From Marine Group II euryarchaeote MED-G38 (lineage in GTDB: Archaea > Thermoplasmatota > Poseidoniia > Poseidoniales > Thalassarchaeaceae), in the NCBI GenBank assembly GCA_002457145.1, contig NTJP01000010.1:1-64000 (forward strand): DNA of 64,000 nucleotides, written 5' to 3'. Positions 1 through 8,367 of this stretch are shown here, in pieces; positions within the stretch are counted from its first letter, which is position 1, and the number at the start of each line of letters is the position of its first letter. A program made the translations under genes and the position numbers. The notes under the pieces were generated by a model. That model had not been told where the DNA came from. It worked only from the letters and a program-made list of their open reading frames with translations, and did no database searches.

Positions 1-2429
1 ATCGGTAAGGTTGTTGTAACACTAATATTGTTATCTTCATCAAGAAATAATTCTAGAACTAAATATCCTGAATCTGAACCCAAGGCCGTACTCGGTGCAA
101 TTATTGTTATTTCAGGATTCCAGGATTCATCTACTCCAATTTCAACTCCTGTTATGCTATTGGAATCAACACTCCAATCCCATCCATCAGGAAGACTGGT
201 AGAATCTATATCCAAACTCCATGTTCCTGCAAGTCTACCTGTTGACCTCACAGTTGGTTTGGTAACAACACTTTCGCCCGGATTGACTCTAATAGGATCT
301 GTGGAAATTTCAAAAGTTGCATTGTAAGTAGGAACAATTGATAGCATTTTTTTCTGCATGTCATTATCATAACGTGTTTGAGATATATTTTGGTATGGAT
401 CTAGTTTTAGTTCAAATTCATGTTCCCCCAAACCTCCGTTCCATTCTACGTCAAAACTCTCAAATGTTCCTGAACCGGTAGGATTGATGGGTTGCATATT
501 TCCTGACCGATATCTTCCAATTTCACTACCATCAGCATACAGTACCGCATCTACTCCATCTTCTGTTTCAGTTGTCCCTGCATTTTCAAAGAAAGCTGTA
601 ACTGTAACAACTTCTCCGGGTTCAGGTTCACTGGGATTAAATTCTATACTTCGACCATCTACTAATGGCCTAATGTCAGATTTACTTGTGGAGATTACAA
701 TATTACCTATTATCAAGTCTAGAGTTGCATCTCCATCTATATCTGCCAAAGAAGGGGATGACCATGTTCTGTAATCAAGATTAATTTCATTTGCCCATTC
801 CGTACTTATAGCCGATGATGTGCCCTGTTCACCATCAAAAGCCCATAAAGATCTCCCGAAAGCAACTAATATATCCTGTATGTCTTCCCCATCTAGGTCC
901 ATTCCGATTACTGAACTAACTGCTATTTCATCATTTGGAGTGCCGCTACTTTGTTCTAAGTCTCTATTCCAAATCTGGTTTGGAATAGTTCCACTAACGT
1001 CATGACAGCCAACTTCACCATGCCTAGCTGTAGTAGTTTGCCACCATGTCACCCAACAAACTTTGTCATATACGCCATCATCATCTGTATCTAAAGTCGT
1101 TGGAGGTGCATCAGCATAACCATTTCCAGCATTAAAACTCCAAATTTCATCTCCATCACTTATTTCTAAACCCCTATATTCTGCACCATCTGCACCTGCA
1201 GATCCATCTGCATCAGTGGGTATTGTAATAATCATCTCCGGGACATCGTCGGAATCAAGATTAGTAATAATTGGCCCAGGGAGTCTAATATGGGGTACAT
1301 CATTATCTCCATCAAGATTATTTAGATTTAAACCTCCATCCCAACTAGAATCTCCAGTATCTGATTCTATTTTCCAAACCCACATACTTCCGCTATTGGC
1401 CTCTATTGTGGTAAGTAATACATATCCTGTTGAATCATCGGTTTGAGCAAATGCAGGATCTGAAGGATGACTTCCTTTATCTAAACTAACTTGCCAAATA
1501 GGACTCGGGACACTAGTTGCTGGCAAAGGAAGTGCTAAAACTACAGGATCTTCAGAAATCTCATCTATCAGTGAAAGAACCAATTCTGCGTCGCCATCCA
1601 AATCCAAATCGGCGAGTAATAATTGAGTAGTAGGATTATGACCTCCAAATAAATTACTTGTGTAAGGGCCTTCATCACTAGTTATTCTAAGATTTTCATC
1701 ATTCCATGTCCATAATAACTCTGATGAGTGACCATTGACTGCCCAACCGGTAACTGAACAAGTTAAACGAGGTGCATATGCGTCAACAAAAACTGAATTT
1801 CCTGCGTCATAAGCCACTATAACTTCCTGCTTATCATCATTATCAATATCTACAATAACTGGTGAAGTTTTTATCTTTTTAGTAGGTCCCAAATCCACTT
1901 GCCAAGCAACATCTGCATCTTCTCCTTCTATTATTTTTAGAATACTGTGATCAGTTCCTGAAATATCTTCAGTTTGTATCAAGATTGTAAATAGTGATGA
2001 TTTACCACATCTTTCTTCCGCTTCTACACTTTTCGTTATTGAATTTTCTAAATTTGCTATTGGAGTTCCTAGAGAATCAGTGCCAATATCATATCCTTCA
2101 TATTGCCAATTTATTTCTGGACTAACTATTGACATTAATTCGGTAGCATTTGAAGGTGAATCAAATCCTGCACCTCCTGTTGGACTATGTAATGGGGCAT
2201 CACTAATTCTATCACTAGTTCTGCCAAATTGAGGCCATGGTTGTTCTCCATCTGTCCAAACTTCAGTAGTCCCATCAGAGGTATCTGACTTAATTTTTAT
2301 ATTTGTAACAGAGTCTATACTATTGTGAATACTTACTAATGGAGTAATCATAAACATAATTATGACAGCAACAGTAATTGATGCTTTCCGGTTGTCGCCG
2401 GATTGATCGGACAAAAGACCCGCTACCAT
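1..2429 (-). CDS. Secreted FG-GAP/VCBS-repeat protein with CARDB-like domain (3' partial)
   Basis: This frame is open on the minus strand from an ATG at 2429 to the window edge, so it is missing from the ORF track and its C terminus lies outside. I translated it by hand: about 809 residues without a stop. The N terminus (MVAGLLSDQSGDNRKA) precedes a hydrophobic segment (ITVAVIIMFMITPLVS) that looks like a signal or anchor. The body has at least five calcium-binding FG-GAP/VCBS-like blades, such as VDIDNDDKQEVIVAYD, ADLDLDGDAELVLSL, NLDSDDVPEMIITIP, MDLDGEDIQDILVAFG and ADIDGDATLDLIIGN. A CARDB-like adhesion module follows (NPSEPEPGEVVTVTAFFENAG). It is probably a cell-surface binding protein; the ligand is unknown. 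The listed plus-strand ORFs here are shadows. Confidence 0.8.
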   Translation of the reverse strand, partial: MVAGLLSDQSGDNRKASITVAVIIMFMITPLVSIHNSIDSVTNIKIKSDTSDGTTEVWTDGEQPWPQFGRTSDRISDAPLHSPTGGAGFDSPSNATELMSIVSPEINWQYEGYDIGTDSLGTPIANLENSITKSVEAEERCGKSSLFTILIQTEDISGTDHSILKIIEGEDADVAWQVDLGPTKKIKTSPVIVDIDNDDKQEVIVAYDAGNSVFVDAYAPRLTCSVTGWAVNGHSSELLWTWNDENLRITSDEGPYTSNLFGGHNPTTQLLLADLDLDGDAELVLSLIDEISEDPVVLALPLPATSVPSPIWQVSLDKGSHPSDPAFAQTDDSTGYVLLTTIEANSGSMWVWKIESDTGDSSWDGGLNLNNLDGDNDVPHIRLPGPIITNLDSDDVPEMIITIPTDADGSAGADGAEYRGLEISDGDEIWSFNAGNGYADAPPTTLDTDDDGVYDKVCWVTWWQTTTARHGEVGCHDVSGTIPNQIWNRDLEQSSGTPNDEIAVSSVIGMDLDGEDIQDILVAFGRSLWAFDGEQGTSSAISTEWANEINLDYRTWSSPSLADIDGDATLDLIIGNIVISTSKSDIRPLVDGRSIEFNPSEPEPGEVVTVTAFFENAGTTETEDGVDAVLYADGSEIGRYRSGNMQPINPTGSGTFESFDVEWNGGLGEHEFELKLDPYQNISQTRYDNDMQKKMLSIVPTYNATFEISTDPIRVNPGESVVTKPTVRSTGRLAGTWSLDIDSTSLPDGWDWSVDSNSITGVEIGVDESWNPEITIIAPSTALGSDSGYLVLELFLDEDNNISVTTTLP

Positions 2430-2674
2430 TAGAAAATAACATGTCTAGGGAATCTTCTTGAACATTCGCACTAAACGTACACTAATGCCTAGGTCTGCAC
2501 ACACTATTCAAAATGCCAAGAAGTATTATTATCCGTTGCGCTTATACGAGATGTGCCGGTCGCGCAGTCCAACTGACCTCTCCTCTAGAGGCGTAGCCGA
2601 TGAGGGACGAGAGGATTTTCCTCTGTCTCTGTCGTACAAATCTGAGGGTGGGGCTGATTTTGAGGTTGAAAAAC
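2430..2674 (+). promoter_or_regulatory. Divergent intergenic region with structured leader of the rpo7 operon
   Basis: This is a 245-base gap between the divergent surface-protein gene and rpo7. An AT-rich stretch (AAGTATTATTATCC, near 2520) could be a TATA element. Downstream lies an unusually GC-rich block (about 2550-2650). It contains the palindrome CCTCTAGAGG (2582-2591), a 6-bp hairpin AGAGGA-TTT-TCCTCT (2610-2624), and an upstream CCTCTC (2577-2582) that could pair instead with GAGAGG (2609-2614). These pairings exclude each other, as in a switching leader. A Shine-Dalgarno-like GAGGT sits just before the rpo7 ATG. The role is inferred; no tRNA or known ncRNA family was recognised here. 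Confidence 0.4.
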
Positions 2675-3223
2675 ATGTATAGGATTGTTACTAGAGAAGA
2701 TACTATACGTATACCGGCTGAATATATTCGCCGCGGTCGTAAATTAGAAGAACATATTGATGAATTGGCACATGAAGCCTTTGAGGGTAGATTTGATGAA
2801 AATGAGCATTACACTCTTGTTACTTTCAATCATGAAGCAGTGGGAAGGGGTAAAATAATACATGGTGATGGAGCAATTTATCAAAGTGTTAAATTTACCG
2901 CATTAGTTTTTACTATGGAAAATAATGAAGTAGTAGACGGCGCAGTTTCTGAAGTTTCAGAATATGGGGCATTCGTTAGAATTGGACCTATAGAGGCTTT
3001 ATTACATAAATCTCAGATTCTTGATGAACCAATCCAGGTCAATCTTGGCATACGTAGAATAGAAGGTTCTCAAACTGGTAAATCACTGACTGAAGGTTCT
3101 TTTGTAAGGTCCAGAATAGTTTCTAAAGCAATAAATCAAAACGATCCTCGTTCTAGTAAAATCGGCCTCAATTGTAAAATGGACGGATTAGGTTGTTTCG
3201 ATTGGTTATCTGAGAGTGATTAA
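2675..3223 (+). CDS. rpo7: DNA-directed RNA polymerase subunit Rpo7 (E')
   Basis: Rpo7 forms the stalk of archaeal RNA polymerase with Rpo4, helps promoter opening and binds emerging RNA. The protein (182 residues from the chosen start) begins MYRIVTREDTIRIPAEYI, typical of the N-terminal tip domain. It continues with an S1/OB-fold region (VSEVSEYGAFVRIGPIEALLHKSQI) and ends with the conserved IGLNCKMDGLG-type segment. The ATG at 2675 is preferred over the ORF start at 2600. It matches the family N terminus and has GAGGT about eight bases upstream, while the 25 extra residues look like translated leader. It is the first gene of a run with spt4, rps24e and rps27ae, spaced 2 nt, 11 nt and overlapping, a classic archaeal arrangement. 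Confidence 0.95.
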   Translation: MYRIVTREDTIRIPAEYIRRGRKLEEHIDELAHEAFEGRFDENEHYTLVTFNHEAVGRGKIIHGDGAIYQSVKFTALVFTMENNEVVDGAVSEVSEYGAFVRIGPIEALLHKSQILDEPIQVNLGIRRIEGSQTGKSLTEGSFVRSRIVSKAINQNDPRSSKIGLNCKMDGLGCFDWLSESD

Positions 3224-3225
3224 AA

Positions 3226-3429
3226 ATGGTAAAAGTACCATTCGCATGTGGTGAATGTAATAGAATTTTGGATGATGGTATCTCTCAGTGTAATCACTGT
3301 CCAAATGCACCCGTTACTACAGACTGGCAAGGATTCGTCGTTATTCTTCACCCTTCTCGATCTGAAATAGCAAAAAGACTCAACGTTTCAGCACCAGGAA
3401 ATTATGCATTAAAAGTTAATATTCGTTAG
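3226..3429 (+). CDS. spt4: Transcription elongation factor Spt4 (RpoE'')
   Basis: Small zinc-ribbon protein of 67 residues that pairs with Spt5 to clamp RNA polymerase on DNA and promote elongation. The zinc ligands are visible as CGEC near the N terminus and CNHC about 13 residues later, followed by the family's W-x-G-hydrophobic stretch (TDWQGFVVILHP) and the RSEIAKRLN segment. It lies 2 nt after rpo7, the usual archaeal neighbour, so the two are almost certainly co-transcribed. Length is normal for archaeal Spt4. Confidence 0.93.
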   Translation: MVKVPFACGECNRILDDGISQCNHCPNAPVTTDWQGFVVILHPSRSEIAKRLNVSAPGNYALKVNIR

Positions 3430-3440
3430 GAGATGATAAT

Positions 3441-3740
3441 TTGGAAATAATCAAGAGAAAAGAAAATCATTTACTTAGTAGAGTGGAAATCAACTTTACT
3501 TTGAATCATGCTGACGCTCCAACTCCGTCTTTATCTGAAATGATAGGTATGGTTATGAAACTAGAACCAGGTTCCAAAAAGGAATTAGTTTTTATCAAGA
3601 ACGTTAATACTAGATTTGGCATGCCTCGAACTACAGGTTTAGCATTGATTTATGATTCTGAAGATGATGCTAGTTTAGAACCAGATTTTATTAAATCAAG
3701 ACATAAAATAACTGAAGAATCTGATGGAGGAGATGAATAA
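3441..3740 (+). CDS. rps24e: 30S ribosomal protein S24e
   Basis: Small-subunit ribosomal protein shared by archaea and eukaryotes, 99 residues. The sequence MEIIKRKENHLLSRVEINFTL followed by a PTPSLSEM segment and a central RFGMPRTTGLALIYD strand is characteristic. The start is a TTG at 3441. The nearby ATG at 3434 hits a stop after five codons, and a Shine-Dalgarno-like GGAGATGA lies just upstream of the TTG. It is the third gene of the rpo7 operon, and its stop overlaps the ATG of rps27ae in the string TAATG, which suggests translational coupling. Confidence 0.92.
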   Translation: MEIIKRKENHLLSRVEINFTLNHADAPTPSLSEMIGMVMKLEPGSKKELVFIKNVNTRFGMPRTTGLALIYDSEDDASLEPDFIKSRHKITEESDGGDE

Positions 3741-3940
3741 TGCCTGATGGAAGTCCAAATCCCCAAGCCAAGCACACAAAATATTCAGTAGAAGGAGATA
3801 CTCTAGTTCGTAAGGGAATTTTTTGTCCTATATGTGGGCCTGGAGTATTTTTGGGGATTCATAATGATCGGAAAGTATGCGGAAAATGTGGCTATTCTGA
3901 TCCTCCAAAGATTGAGAGAAGTATTTACGAGGAAGAATAG
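3740..3940 (+). CDS. rps27ae: 30S ribosomal protein S27ae
   Basis: Zinc-binding small-subunit ribosomal protein of 66 residues. The zinc finger is visible as CPIC (after RKGIF) and CGKC (before GYSD), with the family's G-P-G-V-F-L segment between them. It starts one base inside the rps24e stop codon. Its last 16 bases overlap the 3' end of the convergent minus-strand gene that follows. It is the last gene of the rpo7-spt4-rps24e-rps27ae operon. Confidence 0.93.
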   Translation: MPDGSPNPQAKHTKYSVEGDTLVRKGIFCPICGPGVFLGIHNDRKVCGKCGYSDPPKIERSIYEEE

Positions 3941-4845
3941 TCTTCCCAGTTCCCATCATTATCTAGTATTTTAGAATTTGAAATATGTATTCCAATATTT
4001 TCCCTATTTTTAAAAGAGAAGGTATTATTTTCTACTTGTGACTCTCCATCATGCCTCCAGCCTGTCCATTTCCAAGACTTTTCGTTAGAGTCGAAATAGG
4101 CATCTAGCACAGGCCCGGGAGTTTCAATGAACAAAGGTTTAGTATCTATATCACTCAGAATTCCTATTGCCTTACCATGCATCATTACAAACCAACCTCC
4201 TTCTTTAGAGTATTTTACATTAGATATTTTATCTTTTAATTTAATGATATTACTTCTCTTCATTGTTCTTTCATGGTCTAATTCCATTACTCCTCCAGCT
4301 GCAGACCATATTACTATTCCATTATCATTTTCAATTATAGAAACTATTGGATTCATATCTGGCGTTATATCCAAATCTCTCCATATTGGATAATAATCTC
4401 TCCATATCTCTTCTCCTTTTTGGTCTATCATATAAATTCCTTTATTAATAGTCGTAAATACGATATTTTCTCCAATTTTCCCTAATCCCATTGGCTCAGA
4501 GTTCAGTATTTTTTGCCATAATGCATTTTTTGGAATTATATCTAAATCGTTATTGGTTGAGGAAACCCTCAATGCGTCTCTTCCTATTCCATCTTCCCAG
4601 TCTATTTCTAAAGGTATTCCAGCCATTCTAACATCCTGTAATTCTCTATCTATCCATATTCCTATCCATATATTATCAAATAAAACTCCCGACGTTATTG
4701 ATGTAGGAAACGGTTTTGTCTGTTGCCCTATTTGTTCATATTCAGAATTCATTTTTACTAATTCTCCCGAACTACCAATTATAATAATACTTTCACCATT
4801 TCTATTTACCATAGAAGGAGTGAAGTTTAATGACATCCCAGTCAC
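3925..4845 (-). CDS. Conserved hypothetical beta-propeller-like protein
   Basis: I do not recognise this 306-residue protein. It has no evident signal peptide or membrane segment. It is rich in short beta-strand units ending in small or acidic turns (ESIIIIGSSGELVKMN, ENIVFTTINKGIYMIDQKGEE, NGIVIWSAAGGVMELDHE, GGWFVMMHGKAIGILSDID). This periodicity resembles PQQ- or WD-type propeller blades, possibly six or seven. It faces dtdA divergently across about 65 bases and its 3' end overlaps rps27ae by 16 bases. ATGs at codons 1, 4 and 12 all remain possible starts. Function unknown; a binding or scaffold role is only inferred from the repeat pattern. Confidence 0.6.
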   Translation of the reverse strand: MTGMSLNFTPSMVNRNGESIIIIGSSGELVKMNSEYEQIGQQTKPFPTSITSGVLFDNIWIGIWIDRELQDVRMAGIPLEIDWEDGIGRDALRVSSTNNDLDIIPKNALWQKILNSEPMGLGKIGENIVFTTINKGIYMIDQKGEEIWRDYYPIWRDLDITPDMNPIVSIIENDNGIVIWSAAGGVMELDHERTMKRSNIIKLKDKISNVKYSKEGGWFVMMHGKAIGILSDIDTKPLFIETPGPVLDAYFDSNEKSWKWTGWRHDGESQVENNTFSFKNRENIGIHISNSKILDNDGNWEDYSSS

Positions 4846-4911
4846 AGGGTTGTGTCTTTATGTTTGAATGTGTGTCCGTCAAGTTTGAATCCTATACTTA
4901 TTTCGGACAAC

Positions 4912-5886
4912 ATGGTTACATTGCTACTGGCTTCTTCTGAAGACCCAGCATCTATGAATCTATATCATACAATTTTAGATACTTCTGTTTGGAATAAAGG
5001 AACTGAAATGGCCCATGGTGTTGTACATGAGCATTTTTCCAGTAAAGTTCATATGTTACTGATAAATGATATTCACCATATTTTTGCAGACGATATAGAC
5101 ATCACTCACGAAGAGATTAAAAATGTACAAGTTGATGAGGTATTAGTGTTATCAAAGCACGCTTCAAAATCCGAAATACCTGCTTTGGCAATTCATTTTA
5201 TTGGTCTACCAGGTCAACAACCTCTAGGTGAAAAAGGATATTATGGAGGTTATAATGGTCATTTAGTGCCTCCTTCGCCTCGTTTTGGTACTCTCTTCAG
5301 GACACTATGCGATATTTCTTCAGAAAAAGGTTTAGATTCTGAGTTTGATGTAACTATTGAATCAACCCATCATGGCCCTTCACTAACAAAACCAACCGCC
5401 TACCTAGAAATCGGCTCAACTCATTCTCAATGGATACGTAAAGATGCTGCTTATGTTTGGGCATTAACAATAGTTCGTTGCCTAGGACTAGATGGAGAAA
5501 AACCATCAGGAGTATGGGAAGGAACTGGCAGTGTAATGCTAGGACTAGGGGGCGGACATTATGCTCCTAGGCACCAATCAATAATATCACAGACTGAAAT
5601 TTGGGTTGGACATATTTTAGCAAACTATTCGATAATTTTTGATTTTAAAGAAAAAAATACAGGAATATCCGATCAATGGAAAGAAGCTATAGACGCGTCT
5701 TTAAAGGCTACAAGGATTTCTTTTCCAGGAGGGGATATTTTTGTCCATTTAGATAGAAAATCATTCAAAGGTTGGCAAAGAAATATGATAATTTCTTATT
5801 TGAACGATAGAAACATTCCTGTATATAGGGGTAAAGAAATAATGTCTCTCCACAAGCATAAAAGTTCTAACGAGTCTCCCAAGTAG
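4912..5886 (+). CDS. dtdA: D-aminoacyl-tRNA deacylase (archaeal DtdA type)
   Basis: Removes D-amino acids mistakenly attached to tRNA. The 324-residue protein from the ATG at 4912 begins MVTLLLASSEDPASMNLYHT, matching the archaeal family's A-S-x-x-D-P-A-x-x-N start. Further family motifs are IESTHHGPSLTKP, EIGSTHSQW and GLGGGHYAPRH, histidine-rich stretches expected near the zinc/active site. The listed ORF start at 4852 adds 20 residues that do not fit the family. The proline dehydrogenase gene follows after 2 bases, so the two are probably translated from one mRNA. Confidence 0.92.
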   Translation: MVTLLLASSEDPASMNLYHTILDTSVWNKGTEMAHGVVHEHFSSKVHMLLINDIHHIFADDIDITHEEIKNVQVDEVLVLSKHASKSEIPALAIHFIGLPGQQPLGEKGYYGGYNGHLVPPSPRFGTLFRTLCDISSEKGLDSEFDVTIESTHHGPSLTKPTAYLEIGSTHSQWIRKDAAYVWALTIVRCLGLDGEKPSGVWEGTGSVMLGLGGGHYAPRHQSIISQTEIWVGHILANYSIIFDFKEKNTGISDQWKEAIDASLKATRISFPGGDIFVHLDRKSFKGWQRNMIISYLNDRNIPVYRGKEIMSLHKHKSSNESPK

Positions 5887-5888
5887 TA

Positions 5889-6863
5889 ATGAGGTTTGTC
5901 GGGCGTACTATTGTCTTATTCTTACCTTTGATGCCAAAGTTTTTTGTTAGGTGGATTTCAAAGCGATATGTAGCAGGAGAAAGTCTCTCCGACGCAATTA
6001 AAGTTATGGAGTCTATGAAAGCTGACAACACTTGTTTTACTGTGGACGTACTGGGTGAGGAAATAAATAGTATTTCTGAAGCATCCTACTTTATTAGCGA
6101 ATATAATAATCTTTTGGATTCAATAGTTGAGAATAATTTAGACGCTAATATATCAATTAAACCAACAGCCTTAGGGCTATTAATAGATGAAAACAAAGCA
6201 CAAGAAAATCTATCAAATCTTCTAAAAAAAGCCGACTTAAGTAACATTTTTGTTCGATTAGATATGGAAGACACTCGGGTAACTCAGCCTACTATAGATT
6301 TAATATATGAAATGCATAAAAGAGGGTACAAAAATGTAGGTACAGTTCTTCAAGCAAGATTATTTAGAACCCCTGAAGATATAACTAATATTTGTACAAA
6401 ATTAGGGCCTAATGCCGACTTTAGGATCTGTAAGGGCATTTATTTGGAGCCCAACGATGTAGCATTTACAGATTATCAAGATATCGTAGATGCAACTAAT
6501 TTTTCTATAGATTCTATGCTGAAAAAAGGTGCTTATGTTGCAATTGCTTCACATGATACTCCTGTAATAAATCATTCATTAGATTCTATAGCAAAAATTC
6601 AAATGGGTGCAGGAAAAAAAGATCCTAGAGAAAACTCTGGGAGTAAAAGAAATGGTAAAGGAAATGGTTATGAATTTCAATTTCTCTTGGGTGTTAGGGG
6701 AGATGAGAGGCGAAAATTATCTTCTGATGGTCACTTAACTCGTGTTTACCTGCCATATGGATCACGTTGGTATGAATATAGTATGCGCCGATTAAGAGAA
6801 AATCCTGAAATTGCTATGCACGTAGCTAAAGCATTCTTTTTACCTTGGACTAATAGAAGATAA
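5889..6863 (+). CDS. Proline dehydrogenase
   Basis: FAD-dependent oxidation of proline to pyrroline-5-carboxylate, passing electrons to the quinone pool; first step of proline catabolism. The 324-residue protein is the single-domain PRODH form, not a PutA fusion. Visible motifs include the barrel strands ISIKPTALGL and VRLDMEDTRV, GTVLQARLFRT, the substrate-loop RICKGIYLEP, and the C-terminal YLPYGSRWYEYSMRRLRENP. The arginine pair in that last motif is the usual proline-carboxylate contact. It sits 2 bases after dtdA. No pyrroline-5-carboxylate dehydrogenase is in the window. The hydrophobic N terminus (TIVLFLPLMPKFFVRWI) may help it associate with the membrane. Confidence 0.9.
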   Translation: MRFVGRTIVLFLPLMPKFFVRWISKRYVAGESLSDAIKVMESMKADNTCFTVDVLGEEINSISEASYFISEYNNLLDSIVENNLDANISIKPTALGLLIDENKAQENLSNLLKKADLSNIFVRLDMEDTRVTQPTIDLIYEMHKRGYKNVGTVLQARLFRTPEDITNICTKLGPNADFRICKGIYLEPNDVAFTDYQDIVDATNFSIDSMLKKGAYVAIASHDTPVINHSLDSIAKIQMGAGKKDPRENSGSKRNGKGNGYEFQFLLGVRGDERRKLSSDGHLTRVYLPYGSRWYEYSMRRLRENPEIAMHVAKAFFLPWTNRR

Positions 6864-7469
6864 TTATATTGAATGTAAATACATTCTTTTTATCTCTGAT
6901 GCTTCCCTTTTTCCTCTTAGAGTACGCCCTTTGCCAGTATGTATGGCTCTAATTCTCCATTTTCGTCCTTCAATCTCTATTATGGTACCACAAGAAAATA
7001 TTCGATCAGGCGGGCTCTCTATACTATGAGGGATACTTATATCTCCATCTGTCATTGTAATTTTTATTATTTTTTTATCAACGCGTGTCGCCCACATTGC
7101 ATATATTTTAGATGCCTCTAGTTTCTTGAATGGTTTTGATATTTCATTATCTATTCTAGTTACCGTCCAATCTGAATTTTCATATTGAAAAATATCTCCT
7201 ATTGATATCACTTCGTCAATATCGACTTCAACTAAACCTGCGGAACTCTTCCTCCCTTCAGAAAATGTTGTATTAAGAAATATAGGTTTAGGCGGCCTTA
7301 ATTCGATCAAATGAACATAACTACATTCAGAACATCTAGCTAAAATATCCTCTCCGTCACCCTTATTTGTTCTTTTTAAAATGTCATGTTCTGTAATATC
7401 TGTACACTGTGGACATTCAGAAACATCAAAAATTTCGGCGTCATAATCTATGTTATCTTCAAACACCAT
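6864..7469 (-). CDS. HVO_0476-family zinc-ribbon protein
   Basis: Archaeal protein with an N-terminal zinc ribbon (SECPQC and ARCSECSY) followed by two S1-like beta domains (VISIGDIFQYENSDWTVTRID and RIFSCGTIIEIEGRKWRIRAIHTG) and the basic tail GRTLRGKREASEIKRMYLHSI. This agrees with the conserved archaeal family typified by HVO_0476 (COG1326), whose role is not settled; RNA or translation association is a guess. The ATG at 7469 is preferred. The track's 7580 start would overlap the divergent methyltransferase-like gene by 36 bases and adds residues unlike the family. It converges with the proline dehydrogenase stop, with the two ends adjacent. Confidence 0.75.
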   Translation of the reverse strand: MVFEDNIDYDAEIFDVSECPQCTDITEHDILKRTNKGDGEDILARCSECSYVHLIELRPPKPIFLNTTFSEGRKSSAGLVEVDIDEVISIGDIFQYENSDWTVTRIDNEISKPFKKLEASKIYAMWATRVDKKIIKITMTDGDISIPHSIESPPDRIFSCGTIIEIEGRKWRIRAIHTGKGRTLRGKREASEIKRMYLHSI

Positions 7470-7544
7470 TTTCTTATCGCAAGACTTACTTCTATTCAAA
7501 CCATCCAATGAATTAATTGAATAGTTGAATTCCGAGCGGATAAT

Positions 7545-8327
7545 ATGAATGAGTCGGGAAGAGGTTTTGGTCTGCCACAAATGTCAGAACGTGAAATGTT
7601 TGAAATGTTACTTTCAGAAGACGAATATATGACTTCTGATGAACCTGAAATAGCTGCTAATATAGGCGAACAGATGATTCATATGGGGCTTAGGCCTCTA
7701 TCACGGACCATTCGTTCTAGAATAAGGGACATATGTTCCAGAATACCTGCAAAAAATGTAATATTAGTAGGAGGTGGAATTGGCCATCTTTCGGCATGGC
7801 TTTTCGATTTATGGTGTTCTGAAGAAAAATCCAATGTTGAACCTCCCGAATCTTTTACAATTATTGAAGAAGGAGGGAAATTTGGAATTATATTAAATCG
7901 ATTAATTGCCCGTTATGAGGCAGATTCGTGGTCAAAAGTTATTGTTAAACCATGGAATGAAATATCTGCCGAAAGTACTTCTTGGTTCGCATCTAATGCT
8001 GCAACTTCCGACATTACTCCTTTTTCCTTGATACCTTTACCTGTCGATCTTATTCTAATAGATTTACCTGAAAATGAACGTATTGATGCATTAGTCTCAT
8101 CTTTTGATTTACTATCACCGGGAGGGATAATAATTATTAAAGAACCAGAGGTTCCTACTGGAGATGTTGGAGAAATAAACGACGATATGGAGATTACACA
8201 AGCCCAAGAAAAAGTATTATATTTTAATAGGTGGATTAGAGCAATTACTGATTTTAGTAAAGATAATTCCCTGAGTTTTATAGAGCTAAATGGAGGTTCA
8301 TTAGTTATTTTAAGACGCTCTGATTAG
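7545..8327 (+). CDS. SAM-dependent methyltransferase-like protein
   Basis: 260-residue soluble protein with a Rossmann methyltransferase core. A glycine-rich motif I (NVILVGGGIGHLSAW) is followed by an acidic second strand (FTIIEEGGKFG), a PVDLILIDLPENE strand IV and the LLSPGGIIIIKEPE motif typical of class I enzymes. A helical N-terminal extension of about 65 residues (MSEREMFEMLLSEDEYM) precedes the core. The substrate cannot be read from the sequence. It is divergent from the HVO_0476-family gene (75-base gap). A catalytically inactive relative is possible. Confidence 0.65.
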   Translation: MNESGRGFGLPQMSEREMFEMLLSEDEYMTSDEPEIAANIGEQMIHMGLRPLSRTIRSRIRDICSRIPAKNVILVGGGIGHLSAWLFDLWCSEEKSNVEPPESFTIIEEGGKFGIILNRLIARYEADSWSKVIVKPWNEISAESTSWFASNAATSDITPFSLIPLPVDLILIDLPENERIDALVSSFDLLSPGGIIIIKEPEVPTGDVGEINDDMEITQAQEKVLYFNRWIRAITDFSKDNSLSFIELNGGSLVILRRSD

Positions 8328-8367
8328 TTTATTTTCCTATATTATTTGTATTTACTTTTTATTAAAA

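Noticed and set aside
28-1446. Plus-strand ORFs of 60-99 residues listed in the track
   Set aside because: They lie opposite the long minus-strand FG-GAP/CARDB reading frame, which has protein-like repeats and no stop; these are shadows.
2550-2650. Possible tRNA or C/D box RNA in the rpo7 leader
   Set aside because: No acceptor stem or T arm could be built, and although GATGA and CTGA occur, no internal D'/C' boxes are present.
2458-2682. ORF of 74 residues in the rpo7 leader
   Set aside because: It overlaps the GC-rich structured leader and ends in the rpo7 start region; composition is not protein-like.
4127-4867. Plus-strand ORFs opposite the beta-propeller-like gene
   Set aside because: They are antisense shadows of a longer frame with regular beta-strand repeats.
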